From: RYN-133 sp963754285
Lineage (GTDB): Bacteria; Actinomycetota; Actinomycetes; Mycobacteriales; Jatrophihabitantaceae
Reading direction: 5' to 3'
DNA length: 64,000 nucleotides
Assembly (NCBI GenBank): GCA_963754285.1
Contig: CAVWFN010000007.1
Location: forward strand, 806,001 to 870,000
Under the pieces are notes generated by a model. The model ran no database searches. It was not told where the DNA came from and saw only the letters and a program-made list of their open reading frames with translations. This document shows positions 25,541-34,549 of the stretch, piece after piece (the stretch's first letter is position 1; each line of letters begins with the position of its first letter). The position numbers and the translations under genes were made by a program.

Positions 25541-26764
25541 ATGACTGGCTCGGCGCACGACACGAAGAGTCCGGCGCCCCCGGAGCTGTTGCCGCCGTGG
25601 CACACCGACGAACGCCAAGCACTCATGGAGCAGGCGCGCGCATTCGCGCGTGATGAAGTGCTCCCGATCGCCAACGAACTCGATCCGCAGAAGGGACTGA
25701 TCCCCGAGTCGCTGCTGGCGCGCATCGCCGAGCTGGGTTACTTCGGCATCACGATCCCTCGTGAGCACGGCGGGATGGGCCTGGGCGCGTTCGAGTACTG
25801 CATGGTCGCCGAAGAACTCGCGCGCGCATGGATGAGCGTTGCGAGCATCATCGCGCGCGCGCAGGGTCTCGGCACCGGGCTGGCCGACGATGCGCGCAGT
25901 ACCGAATTGCTGGAGCGATCCGCGCGCGGTCAATGGATCGGTGCGATCGCCCTGTCAGAACCCGACGCCGGCTCCGATCTCGCAGGCGTGCAGACACGCG
26001 CCGAGCGTGACGGCGACGAGTGGGTGATCACCGGTCACAAACGCTGGTGCGGCAACGCCGAGGCCGCCGACTTCATCCAGGTGCTCGTGCGCACGCGCGA
26101 ACCCGATGAGGACGAACCTCGCTCGGCCGGGCTGCAGACCTTGCTCGTCGAGAAGAAGCGCGGTGACTTCCCGGCGGGGCTCACGGGCACGCCGATCGAC
26201 AAGATCGGTTACCACGGTTTCCTCACCTGGGATCTCGTCTTCGATGCAGTCCGCGTCCCGGTGGCCAACGAGGTCACGACCGGGCCGGGTGACGAGAGCG
26301 GGTTCTCCGACGTGGGAGCCTGGCTCGATCTCGCGCGCGTCCACACGGCGGCCCGCGGAGTCGGACTCGCGCAGGCCGCCGTCGAGGACTGCACGCAGTA
26401 TCTGCAGGAGCGCGAGCAGTTCGGTCATCCGATCGGCGACTTCCAGGCGTTGCGATTCGCGTTGGCCGACATGGCCAGTGCCGTTGAACAAGCGCGTGCG
26501 CTCTACCGCCAGGCAGCGCACCTGATCGACGTCGGACATGACGACGCCACACACCTCGCGTCCATGGCGAAGCTGCGCGCGACCGAGATGGCAGCCGACG
26601 TGACGACGCAGGCGATGCAGTTGCACGGCGGCAACGGGTACACGACCGAACGCGCCGTGGAACGCTACTGGCGAGACGCGCGGCTGACCACCATCTTCGA
26701 AGGCACCTCCGAAATCCAGCGCAAGATCATCTCCGACGAAATGCTTCCGCGACCGACTTCGTGA
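25541..26764 (+). CDS. Acyl-CoA dehydrogenase
   Basis: The 407-residue flavoprotein has the ACAD signatures ALSEPDAGSDLAGVQT (FAD/substrate loop), QLHGGNGYTTE and the C-terminal catalytic Glu in IFEGTSEIQ near residue 388. It introduces a trans-2 double bond in an acyl-CoA, passing electrons to ETF; chain-length preference cannot be read. It starts 17 nt after the lipid kinase and may belong to that transcript. The EtfD-like reductase at 5985-8258 could be the downstream electron acceptor. Confidence 0.92.
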   Translation: MTGSAHDTKSPAPPELLPPWHTDERQALMEQARAFARDEVLPIANELDPQKGLIPESLLARIAELGYFGITIPREHGGMGLGAFEYCMVAEELARAWMSVASIIARAQGLGTGLADDARSTELLERSARGQWIGAIALSEPDAGSDLAGVQTRAERDGDEWVITGHKRWCGNAEAADFIQVLVRTREPDEDEPRSAGLQTLLVEKKRGDFPAGLTGTPIDKIGYHGFLTWDLVFDAVRVPVANEVTTGPGDESGFSDVGAWLDLARVHTAARGVGLAQAAVEDCTQYLQEREQFGHPIGDFQALRFALADMASAVEQARALYRQAAHLIDVGHDDATHLASMAKLRATEMAADVTTQAMQLHGGNGYTTERAVERYWRDARLTTIFEGTSEIQRKIISDEMLPRPTS

Positions 26765-26881
26765 ACCTTGACCCCAAGCTGGGAATAGGACAAGAGTCCG
26801 CAGTGCAAATGGGAGCATTTTTGGCCTGATTGGTGTCCGGGCGGCGCTGGTCGTCGCACGCTGTCGAAAGGTGTGCGACCC

Positions 26882-28546
26882 GTGCTTCGACTCGACGTCA
26901 ACTTCTTCGATTACGTGATCCTCGGGATCTATTTCGCTCTCGTCATCACGATCGGCCTGCTCGCGCGACGCGCGGTTGCGACCAGTGAGGACTTCCTGCT
27001 CTCCGGACGGTCACTTCCCGCCTGGGTGACCGGTCTCGCGTTCATCTCGGCCAACCTCGGCGCCATCGAGATCCTCGGCATGGCCGCGAACGGCGCCCAG
27101 TACGGCATCTCGACGGTGCACTTCTACTGGATCGGCGCTGTCCCGGCGATGGTCTTCCTCGGCGTCGTGATGATGCCGTTCTACTACGGGTCGAAGGTGC
27201 GCAGCGTCCCCGAATTCCTGCTTCGTCGGTTCAACCGGTCGACGCACTTGTTCAACGCGATCTCCTTCGCCGCTGCCGCTGTGCTCATTGCGGGCGTGAA
27301 CCTGTTCGCTCTCGCGCTGGTGATCAACGCCCTGATCGGCTGGCCCATCTGGGTGTCGATCGTCGTGTCGGCCGCGTTCGTGCTCGCCTACATCACCCTC
27401 GGCGGCCTGTCCGGCGCGATCTACAACGAGGTACTGCAGTTCTTCGTCATCATCGCCGGACTCGTCCCGCTCGTGATCATCGGTTTGAAGGACGTGGGCG
27501 GCTGGGACGGGCTGCAGGCAAAGATCAACAAACCGGAGTTCTTCAACAGTTGGTCGGGCACACATATCGGTAGCTGGTCGAACCCGCTCGGTGACTGGAT
27601 CGGCATCATCATGGGCCTCGGGTTCGTGCTGAGCTTCGGCTACTGGACGACGAACTTCGCCGAAGTGCAGCGCGCGTTGTCGGCCAAGGATCTGTCGGCG
27701 GCGCAGCGCACTCCGTTGATCGGCGCTTTCCCGAAGATCTTCATCCCGGGGCTCACGATCATCCCGGGACTGATCGCCGTGGCGGTGATCCCGAAGTTCG
27801 GAGTCGCGGCCAATGCGACGTACAACGACGCGATACCGCTGCTGATGAACAAGTACCTCCCCAACGGCACACTCGGCGTCGCGCTCGCCGGGCTGCTCGC
27901 CGCGTTCATGGCAGGCATGGCGGCCAACGTCAGCTCGTTCAACACTGTGTTCACCTACGACATCTGGCAGACCTACGTCGTCAAGGATCGCCGCGACTCG
28001 TACTACTTGAAGGTCGGCCGGATCGTGACCGTCGTCGGCATCGCGATCGGCATCGGGACGGCGTTCATCGCGCAGGGCTACACGAACATCATGAACTACA
28101 TCCAGTTGTTGTTCGGGTTCTTCAACGCGCCCCTGTTCGCGACGTTCATCATCGCGATGTTCTGGAAGCGCGCAACCGCATGGTCAGGTGTCGCCGGCCT
28201 CGCCGCAGGGACGATCGGTGCGGCAGTGATGCACTTCGCGAGTTACGACATCGGCTACTTCTACCAAGGTGGCCACGTCACGTCCCACTCGGACATCAAC
28301 GCGCAGATGGCCAACTTCTACGGTGCGATCGTCGCCTTCGTGGCTGACGCAGTCGTCACGGTGATCGTCAGCCTCGTCACCCGGCCGAAACCGCGCGAGG
28401 AACTGGCCGGCCTGGTCTGGGGCATTCCCGATCCGAACGCACCCGATCCTGCCTCGGTGCCGAAACCCAAGTGGTGGGCCTCGCCCAAGGTCCTCGGCGG
28501 GATCGCGCTCGGCATCACCGCCGTCCTGTCCGTGATCTTCGTCTAG
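26882..28546 (+). CDS. Sodium:solute symporter (SSS family)
   Basis: A 554-residue polytopic carrier with about 13 hydrophobic segments. The SSS family pattern is seen in the N-terminal FDYVILGIYFALVITIGLLA, the ALGSS-like region of TM2-3 (SANLGAIEILGMAANGAQYG) and the unwound helices near YITLGGLSGAIYNEVLQ. It imports an unidentified solute with Na+. The start is GTG 26882 (GTG 26873 possible), with GAAAGG upstream. It heads an operon with a two-TM small protein and a universal stress protein. Confidence 0.88.
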   Translation: MLRLDVNFFDYVILGIYFALVITIGLLARRAVATSEDFLLSGRSLPAWVTGLAFISANLGAIEILGMAANGAQYGISTVHFYWIGAVPAMVFLGVVMMPFYYGSKVRSVPEFLLRRFNRSTHLFNAISFAAAAVLIAGVNLFALALVINALIGWPIWVSIVVSAAFVLAYITLGGLSGAIYNEVLQFFVIIAGLVPLVIIGLKDVGGWDGLQAKINKPEFFNSWSGTHIGSWSNPLGDWIGIIMGLGFVLSFGYWTTNFAEVQRALSAKDLSAAQRTPLIGAFPKIFIPGLTIIPGLIAVAVIPKFGVAANATYNDAIPLLMNKYLPNGTLGVALAGLLAAFMAGMAANVSSFNTVFTYDIWQTYVVKDRRDSYYLKVGRIVTVVGIAIGIGTAFIAQGYTNIMNYIQLLFGFFNAPLFATFIIAMFWKRATAWSGVAGLAAGTIGAAVMHFASYDIGYFYQGGHVTSHSDINAQMANFYGAIVAFVADAVVTVIVSLVTRPKPREELAGLVWGIPDPNAPDPASVPKPKWWASPKVLGGIALGITAVLSVIFV

Positions 28547-28558
28547 AGGTTGGACATC

Positions 28559-28846
28559 ATGAGTGACCAAGCAACTGACAAGTCGACGGCCGACGCACCG
28601 CGATCAGCAGCGGCGCGATTGTTCGACATCCGGCTCATGATCGGTGGGCTGTTCGTCGTCTACGGCGTGATGCTCACCATCGCCGGCTTCGGCACATCCG
28701 ACAAGAACCGTGCGAAGGCCGCGGGCATCAACATCAACCTTTGGCTCGGAATCGGCATGCTGGTCCTCGGTGTGTTGTTCCTGCTGTGGTTCAAGCTCAA
28801 CCCACTCCGTCCACCTGCCGACGACGACACCGAGCAGCAGCGATGA
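28559..28846 (+). CDS. Two-TM small membrane protein paired with the symporter
   Basis: A 95-residue protein with a polar N-terminus and two hydrophobic segments (LMIGGLFVVYGVMLTIAGF and LGIGMLVLGVLFLLWF). It starts 12 nt after the symporter stop with AGAGG upstream, and its stop overlaps the next start (ATGA). Several SSS carriers are encoded with a small membrane partner; that role is inferred from context. No family name is assigned. Confidence 0.78.
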   Translation: MSDQATDKSTADAPRSAAARLFDIRLMIGGLFVVYGVMLTIAGFGTSDKNRAKAAGININLWLGIGMLVLGVLFLLWFKLNPLRPPADDDTEQQR

Positions 28847-29271
28847 CCTCGACGAAGCCGGTCATCGTCGTCGGCGTTGACGGGTCGGATGGCAGTAATG
28901 ATGCGCTGCGGTGGGCCGCTGGGCAGGCGCAGCTGACCGGTGCCTCGCTGCGGGCGATCGCTAGCTGGCGCTGGCCGAGCTACGTCACCCGCGTGCCACC
29001 TGGCTCCGACCCGGCCGGCGACACCGAGCGCACGTTGCGCGAGTCGGTCGCACCTATTCGTGCCGACTTCCCCGACCTCGACATCAGCGAACACATCGTC
29101 CAAGGCCCTGCCGGGCCGTCGCTGCTCACCCATTCCGAGAACGCGAGCCTGCTCGTCGTGGGCGCGCGCGGCCGAGCTGCGTTCCCCGGGATGCTGCTCG
29201 GTTCGGTCGCCGAGTACTGCGTGCGCAACGGCCCGTGCCCGGTCGTCGTCGTGCGCACCTTGGCGCGGTAG
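28843..29271 (+). CDS. Universal stress protein (UspA fold, ATP-binding type)
   Basis: The 142-residue single-domain USP opens with VIVVGVDGSDGS and ends with the ATP-binding motif G-2x-G-9x-G-S (GARGRAAFPGMLLGS) near residue 107. It overlaps the upstream small membrane protein by 4 nt, so it is produced with the symporter, perhaps as a cytosolic sensor of nucleotide state. It ends 3 bp before the convergent patatin gene. Confidence 0.9.
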   Translation: MTSTKPVIVVGVDGSDGSNDALRWAAGQAQLTGASLRAIASWRWPSYVTRVPPGSDPAGDTERTLRESVAPIRADFPDLDISEHIVQGPAGPSLLTHSENASLLVVGARGRAAFPGMLLGSVAEYCVRNGPCPVVVVRTLAR

Positions 29272-29274
29272 CAC

Positions 29275-30114
29275 TCAGTTCCAGAACTGCGCGAGCTCGC
29301 TCGCGTGCCGGGCGGCTTGCGCTCGGGCCGCCGCGAACACAGCCGGCCGGGTCGACGGGTCGAGCGGGTTCGGCCCGATTGCGGCGACGGACGCCTCGTC
29401 CGCGCCGATCACATGCGCCGTGCCGGGCTGCAGCGCAGCGACTTCGTCGTCAACGAGTTTCGTCAACCCGTCATCGAGCATGGTCGGTATCAACACGAGC
29501 GTGCGGTCGAAGCCGGCGGCAAGATCGGCGTTCGAGAGCGAGTGCACGCCACCGTCGACGTAGTCGCGGCCGTTGATCGACACGGACGGCCACATGCCCG
29601 GGACGGCACAGCTCGCGAGGACGGCGTCGACCAGCGTCGCGCCACTGTTGCGATCGAGCACGACACGCTGTCCGTCGTCACGGGCGACCGCGACGACCCG
29701 CAGGTCGCGGTCGGGCCAGGTCTGCACGGGCAGGCGCGCCGCGACCGCGGTGCGGCGTTGCTCGGGCGTGGTCGAGGTGTTGACCAGCGGCAGGTTCGCC
29801 ATGCGATACGCGATCTCCTGCCGGGTGGTCGCCGTCTCGCCGATCTCACCCATCAGGCCGAAGAACTCGCCGATGTCGAACTGCACCGACAGCTCGCTCG
29901 TGTTCTCGTCCTGCTGCATGCGGGCGGCGCCGGCAAGTTGGCCGGTCGCCAGCTGCGCGGCGACAGCCGAACCGGCTGACGTCCCGATCAGGACGTCGGC
30001 GTCGGTGAGATCGACGCCGTGCTCCGCGAGTCCCACGGCCAGGCCGACGTGCCAGGCGATGCCGCCGACCCCGCCGCCGGCAAGCACGACCGCGCGTTTC
30101 GTCCCCGCTGCCAT
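29275..30114 (-). CDS. Patatin-like phospholipase/acyl hydrolase
   Basis: The 279-residue protein has the glycine-rich oxyanion loop LAGGGVGGIAW, the nucleophile elbow GTSAG (Ser46) and the catalytic Asp in the DGG motif (NGRDYVDGGV, near residue 190). The Ser-Asp dyad is intact. Such enzymes hydrolyse acyl esters of membrane or storage lipids. No signal peptide is seen, so it is probably cytosolic. Confidence 0.9.
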   Translation of the reverse strand: MAAGTKRAVVLAGGGVGGIAWHVGLAVGLAEHGVDLTDADVLIGTSAGSAVAAQLATGQLAGAARMQQDENTSELSVQFDIGEFFGLMGEIGETATTRQEIAYRMANLPLVNTSTTPEQRRTAVAARLPVQTWPDRDLRVVAVARDDGQRVVLDRNSGATLVDAVLASCAVPGMWPSVSINGRDYVDGGVHSLSNADLAAGFDRTLVLIPTMLDDGLTKLVDDEVAALQPGTAHVIGADEASVAAIGPNPLDPSTRPAVFAAARAQAARHASELAQFWN

Positions 30115-30156
30115 GAGAGGAACGTAGTCGACGCACGACTCGCCTTGCGGTTCCGG

Positions 30157-30840
30157 TTAGTCGCGGTCCTGCCAGGTGCACACGCAGATCTCGTTGCCTT
30201 CGATGTCGGCGAGGATCCAGAACGCGCGGGCTTCCGCGTCCGACACCAGCGTGCCGCCGGCGGCCAGTGCGGCTGCGATGCGCGCTTCGGCTTCGTCGTG
30301 CGAGACGGTGACGTCGAAGTGGATCCGGTTGCGCTGCGGCCGCGGCGCGTCCATCTGCTGGAACCAGATGGCCGGCCCGCTGCGGTGCGGGTCGACCAGC
30401 GCGGCCTGCGGCCCGTCCTTGCCCGGCTCGCTCACGTAACCGAGCACAGCCGCCCAGAAGGGCCGGATCGCGGCGATGTCCAGCGCGTCGATCGCGATCT
30501 CCAGCGCCTGCACGGGACGGAGCCCGGCCGGCGATGCGGTCGTGTCGTACCCGAGATCGCGCACCGAATCGGTCACGCCGAAGGCGAGCTCGACATCGCG
30601 CGCGGTGACCGCTGAGGACGCCTCGTCCATCAGGGCGAGGTCGACGCGGGCCGAGCGCAGATCGATGCGCAGATGGCCGTCGGCATCGTCGCCGCAAGCG
30701 GCCACGGCGCAGGCGGCCACTCGAGCAGCTTCGGCGAGGTCGGCGACGACGACAGAGGTTTCGTAGGCACCGAGCAGATAACGCCAGCCGAGTTGTTCCA
30801 CGGCGTCCGACGCTGCGGTGCGGGTCAGCGGATGGCTCAT
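30157..30840 (-). CDS. Fusion of a degenerate pterin-carbinolamine-dehydratase-like domain with a VOC/glyoxalase domain
   Basis: Residues 1-105 resemble a PCD domain (W-x-L start, then ARVDLALMDEASSAVTARDVELA, matching the TTHDxGGLTxxDxxLA region). The paired catalytic His and the TTH His are missing. Residues 110-227 form a VOC metal-fold domain (LEIAIDALDIAAIRPFWAAV ... WFQQMDAPRPQRNRIHFDV ... ILADIEGNEICVCTW). Fusions of this kind occur in actinobacteria without a settled function. It lies between the patatin and OsmC genes on the same strand. Confidence 0.75.
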   Translation of the reverse strand: MSHPLTRTAASDAVEQLGWRYLLGAYETSVVVADLAEAARVAACAVAACGDDADGHLRIDLRSARVDLALMDEASSAVTARDVELAFGVTDSVRDLGYDTTASPAGLRPVQALEIAIDALDIAAIRPFWAAVLGYVSEPGKDGPQAALVDPHRSGPAIWFQQMDAPRPQRNRIHFDVTVSHDEAEARIAAALAAGGTLVSDAEARAFWILADIEGNEICVCTWQDRD

Positions 30841-30850
30841 CAGCGATCCG

Positions 30851-31327
30851 TCACGCCTCGCGCACCCTGCTACGCGCTTCGTGTCCGACCGGCAGGTTCA
30901 GCGAGTTCGCGATGAAGCACGTGGCGTTGGCCTGCTCGTGCAACGCGTCCGCAGTGTCGATCATCTCGGCGTCAGTCACGGTGACGAGCGGGTGCAGGAC
31001 GATCTCGGTGAACCGACCGTTGCCCTCGTCGTCCTCGGTCATCACCGCGGTCGGGTGGTCGACGTAGGCGGTGACGACGACGCCGTTCTCGGTGGCCAGA
31101 TGCAGGTACGCGAGCATGTGGCACTGCGCTGCGGCGGCAACCAGCAGCTGCTCCGGGTTCCACCGCGACGGATTGCCACGGAACGCGGGATCGGCCGAAC
31201 CCAGGATCGACGCCGCGTGTTCGGCGCTGATCTCGTGGTCACGGTCGTAGGACCGGTAGGTCGCCGTCCCCTCACCGCGATTGCCTGTCCATTCGACGGT
31301 GGCCGTGTAGCGGTGCTGCCTGGACAA
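30851..31327 (-). CDS. OsmC/Ohr-family peroxide-detoxifying protein
   Basis: The 158-residue protein has the OsmC fold with the two redox cysteines in AAAAQCHMLAYL and NATCFIANSL. Members reduce organic hydroperoxides using these thiols. The start is a TTG with GGGGAG upstream on the minus strand. It lies head to head with the large ABC permease gene, with about 60 bp between the starts. Confidence 0.88.
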   Translation of the reverse strand: MSRQHRYTATVEWTGNRGEGTATYRSYDRDHEISAEHAASILGSADPAFRGNPSRWNPEQLLVAAAAQCHMLAYLHLATENGVVVTAYVDHPTAVMTEDDEGNGRFTEIVLHPLVTVTDAEMIDTADALHEQANATCFIANSLNLPVGHEARSRVREA

Positions 31328-31382
31328 GAATCTCCCCGTGCTCGAAGGCCGTACTCAATTCGTTAGACGTACGTTACAGCGG

Positions 31383-31420
31383 CGATCTTGACTCGGACCG
31401 TTGCGCGTCGAGCAAGATCG
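31383..31420 (+). promoter_or_regulatory. Bulged hairpin at the start of the ABC permease gene
   Basis: CGATCTTG-A-CTCG (31383-31395) pairs with CGAG-C-AAGATCG (31409-31420) as a 12-bp stem with one bulged A and a 13-nt loop. It covers the putative TTG start at 31388 and lies just before an alternative GTG at 31424. It could affect translation. Confidence 0.4.
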
Positions 31421-34400
31421 GGCGTGCTCTCGCTGCGGTTGGCCCTGCGCGCTCTGCGCTGGCGCGCCGCCGCGTCCGTGACGGTCTTCATGGTGGCACT
31501 CATCGGCATCACCGCTGCTGCGGTCGGCCCGGTCTACCTGCATGCGGTGGACGAAACCGTCCTCACGCATCGATTGCTCACCGCACCCCAGACCGAACGC
31601 GACCTCCGGATCGACCTCAATACGACAATCGGCGTGACCGATGTCGACTGGAACGTTCCCGTGACGACACTCGGCGCACAGGCATCCGACCCGCCCTATT
31701 TCGATCCGCCGGTGTACTCCGGGCAGGCACCGGTCGTCTGGCGCGGGCTGACGAAATACGCCACGGAGTTCGCCGCCGTCGACGGACTGTGCCAGCACGT
31801 CCGTGTGGTCGCGGGTTCGTGCCTGCCGGACAGCAGCACGCAAGACACCGTGGTCACCGAGCGCACAGCGCAGCAACAACACATCAAGGTCGGGCAGGTC
31901 CTCGAACCCGTGCCCTCGGAGACGACCGAGGTCGTGCGCGTCCGTGTCGTGGGCATCGTCGCCCCGCTGCGTACGCAAGGTGCGTACTGGGCGCCTTGGC
32001 ACTATCTCGGCGCGGCCTCGTCGGTCTTCGACAATCAGTTGCCGCAACTGGACGCGTTCTTCGTCAGCCATGCGTTGCTGGCCGCGCACCAGCACGAGAT
32101 CGCGGAGACCCTGAGCGCGAACCTGCGACTTCGCGCGAACAACATTCGTCTCGACGACTTGGCGCAGATCCAGCAGCACATCAAGGAGTTGCAGACCTCC
32201 GCCGCGCAGATGCAATCGGTCTCGAGTCAATCGATACCGACGGTCGCGAGCGGATTGCCGAACATCCTGCAGGCGATGCAGCAAGAGATGTCGCTGGCCC
32301 GAACGCTGGTGATTCTCTCGACGGTGCAACTCGTGTTGCTTGCCATCGTCATCCTGTACGCCGTCGTCGCCGGCACGACGGCCGCGACCGGGCACGAGGT
32401 CGCACTGGCCAAGCTGCGCGGGCGCAATCTGCGGCAGGTCGTGACCCAGGGCGTCGCCCAACCCGTCCTGCTCGTCGTGCTCGCCGCGCCCTGTGCCGCC
32501 GTGCTCGCCTGGGCGATCGTGAAGCTGCTCGCCGGTCATCTGCTCGACGGCGCGGCAAGTGTCGCGTTCCCGGCCTCGGCGACCGAGGTCGTCGGGGCCG
32601 CAACGGCAGCCAGCGTGGTCGCGGCATCGGTCGCGGCGCGACGCATCATCACCTCGCCGGTCGGTGCGTTGCTGCGTCGCAGCAACGATCCGGCCAACGG
32701 CGCGCTCGGCCTCGTCCTCGTGGACGCGGCGACCGTCGCGCTGGCGGTCGCCGGCGTCGTCGAAGTGGTCGCCACCGGCGCGCTGACGTCGGGCAAGACG
32801 AATCCGCTGTCGGCGATCGCCGCGATCATGCTCGGTGCCGCGATCGCCGTAGTCGTGGTGCGCCTCCTGCCGCTGGTCGGACGTGCGCTGGTGCGGCGCA
32901 CGAGTGAGTCGCCGCGGCTGGCGGTGTTCCTCGCGGTGCGTCAGATCGTGCGCCGTCCTGCGGGCGCTCGTGTGATCGTTCTGATCGGCGTCGCGCTCGC
33001 GCTGGCCACCTTCGCCATCGTCAACTGGTCGGTCGCCGACTCGAATCGCGAGTTGCGCGCCCTCACCCAGGCCGGCGCCGACACCGTGATGACGGTCCGC
33101 ACGGACCGTGACGTCCACGACCTGCGCACCGCTGTCGATCGCGCTGATCCGAGCGGACATTCGATGGCCGCGGCGGTGGTGCAGGTCGACCGCAGCACCC
33201 CATTACTCGCCGTGGACACCACGCGCTTCTCCGGCGTAGCGGCCTGGCCGCCGGGTGACTCCAAGGCGGATCTGCACTCGATCCTCACCAGCCTCGTGCC
33301 GAACATGCCGGCGTCGATCGCGGTCAGTGATGCGGCGTTGCGGCTCACGCTCGACATCACCGAACTCCCCGCTGTCGGCCCGAAACTGCAGCTCACCGCG
33401 TTCCTCACCGGCGCCGATCACGTGGGCGTGACCTACACGCTGGGGACGGTCCGGCCCGGTCGCCACAGTTACCGCCTCGATGTCGGCACGCTGTGCACCG
33501 CGCCCTGCCGGATGACCGGGTTGTCGTTGGCGGACAAGCCGGGACTGTCACGACCCACTCCGAACGACGCCGAGATCAAGGGGACGTTCCTCGCCGCGCA
33601 GGCACCCTCGACCACGTCGACGTCGTGGCAGCCTGTTCCGGGTTTCGATCAGCTCTCACGTTGGCGCAGCGACATGACCGGATTCGTGCGGCTGCTGCCG
33701 AGCCCCGGCGGACTCGGCTTCATCCTGCAGAAGACGACGCCCGAGTCGTCGTGGCCGGGGATCGTCTCGGCCGACACGCCCGTCCAGTTGCCCGCGGCGG
33801 TCGCGACCGAGACGGCGAGCACCTATCTCGGTCCCGCGATCCACGACATCACCTCGTTCGGCTTGGACAGCAAGTCGCTGTCACTGGACGGAATCCATAC
33901 GGTGGTCAGCCTGCCCGAGCTCGACCGCACCGGTGTCATGGTCGACTTCGGCACGGTGCTCGCCGCCGCCCGTGGCGGGCTGATGCCCACGACCCGCCTC
34001 GAGGTGTTCGCGGCGCCGGGCGCACCTGCCGACCTGGCGAGCGCGCTGGCCAAACAGGGGGTGCACGTCGTGTCGACGGTGCACGCCGCACTGTTCCGCG
34101 CGCGGCTCGACCGCACCGGGCCGGCCTACGCCGATGGCCTCTTCCTGATCGCGGCCGGAGTGGCCACCGCGCTCGCCATCGGCGCGACCGTGCTCGCCGG
34201 CCTGACGACCGCTCGGCGACGCGCCTACGAGCTCGCGGCACTCGAAGCGGCCGGCGTGCGGCCCCGCACGCTGCGACGCTCGGCGGCGGTCGAGCAGGGC
34301 ATCATCCTCGCGGCGGGCCTGCTCGTCGGTCTGGCCGCAGGGATCATCGGTGCCCGGCTCGCACTGCCGAGCACCCCGGTCTTCGTGAACTCCGACGTCG

Positions 34401-34549
34401 GGCCGCCCATCGAGCACACGCTGCCCGTGGGGCTGCTCGCGATCCTGTCCGCCGCGCTGATCGTCGTGTTCGCCGCCACCAGCTGGGCGATCGCGCGCGT
34501 CGTTGCCCGCCAGGCGAGCGCCGGACGACTGCGTGAGGTCCAGACATGA
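31388..34549 (+). CDS. FtsX-type ABC transporter permease
   Basis: A 1,053-residue protein (TTG 31388; GTG 31424 is an alternative). It has an N-terminal membrane helix, a large extracytoplasmic domain, a central block of FtsX-like helices (about residues 300-560), a second extracytoplasmic domain, and a C-terminal FtsX block (about 910-1045). This two-FtsX layout is typical of MacB/LolC-like machines that move lipids, peptides or lipoproteins at the outer face of the membrane rather than classical importers. It overlaps the first ATPase gene by 4 nt. Confidence 0.88.
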   Translation: MTRTVARRARSGVLSLRLALRALRWRAAASVTVFMVALIGITAAAVGPVYLHAVDETVLTHRLLTAPQTERDLRIDLNTTIGVTDVDWNVPVTTLGAQASDPPYFDPPVYSGQAPVVWRGLTKYATEFAAVDGLCQHVRVVAGSCLPDSSTQDTVVTERTAQQQHIKVGQVLEPVPSETTEVVRVRVVGIVAPLRTQGAYWAPWHYLGAASSVFDNQLPQLDAFFVSHALLAAHQHEIAETLSANLRLRANNIRLDDLAQIQQHIKELQTSAAQMQSVSSQSIPTVASGLPNILQAMQQEMSLARTLVILSTVQLVLLAIVILYAVVAGTTAATGHEVALAKLRGRNLRQVVTQGVAQPVLLVVLAAPCAAVLAWAIVKLLAGHLLDGAASVAFPASATEVVGAATAASVVAASVAARRIITSPVGALLRRSNDPANGALGLVLVDAATVALAVAGVVEVVATGALTSGKTNPLSAIAAIMLGAAIAVVVVRLLPLVGRALVRRTSESPRLAVFLAVRQIVRRPAGARVIVLIGVALALATFAIVNWSVADSNRELRALTQAGADTVMTVRTDRDVHDLRTAVDRADPSGHSMAAAVVQVDRSTPLLAVDTTRFSGVAAWPPGDSKADLHSILTSLVPNMPASIAVSDAALRLTLDITELPAVGPKLQLTAFLTGADHVGVTYTLGTVRPGRHSYRLDVGTLCTAPCRMTGLSLADKPGLSRPTPNDAEIKGTFLAAQAPSTTSTSWQPVPGFDQLSRWRSDMTGFVRLLPSPGGLGFILQKTTPESSWPGIVSADTPVQLPAAVATETASTYLGPAIHDITSFGLDSKSLSLDGIHTVVSLPELDRTGVMVDFGTVLAAARGGLMPTTRLEVFAAPGAPADLASALAKQGVHVVSTVHAALFRARLDRTGPAYADGLFLIAAGVATALAIGATVLAGLTTARRRAYELAALEAAGVRPRTLRRSAAVEQGIILAAGLLVGLAAGIIGARLALPSTPVFVNSDVGPPIEHTLPVGLLAILSAALIVVFAATSWAIARVVARQASAGRLREVQT

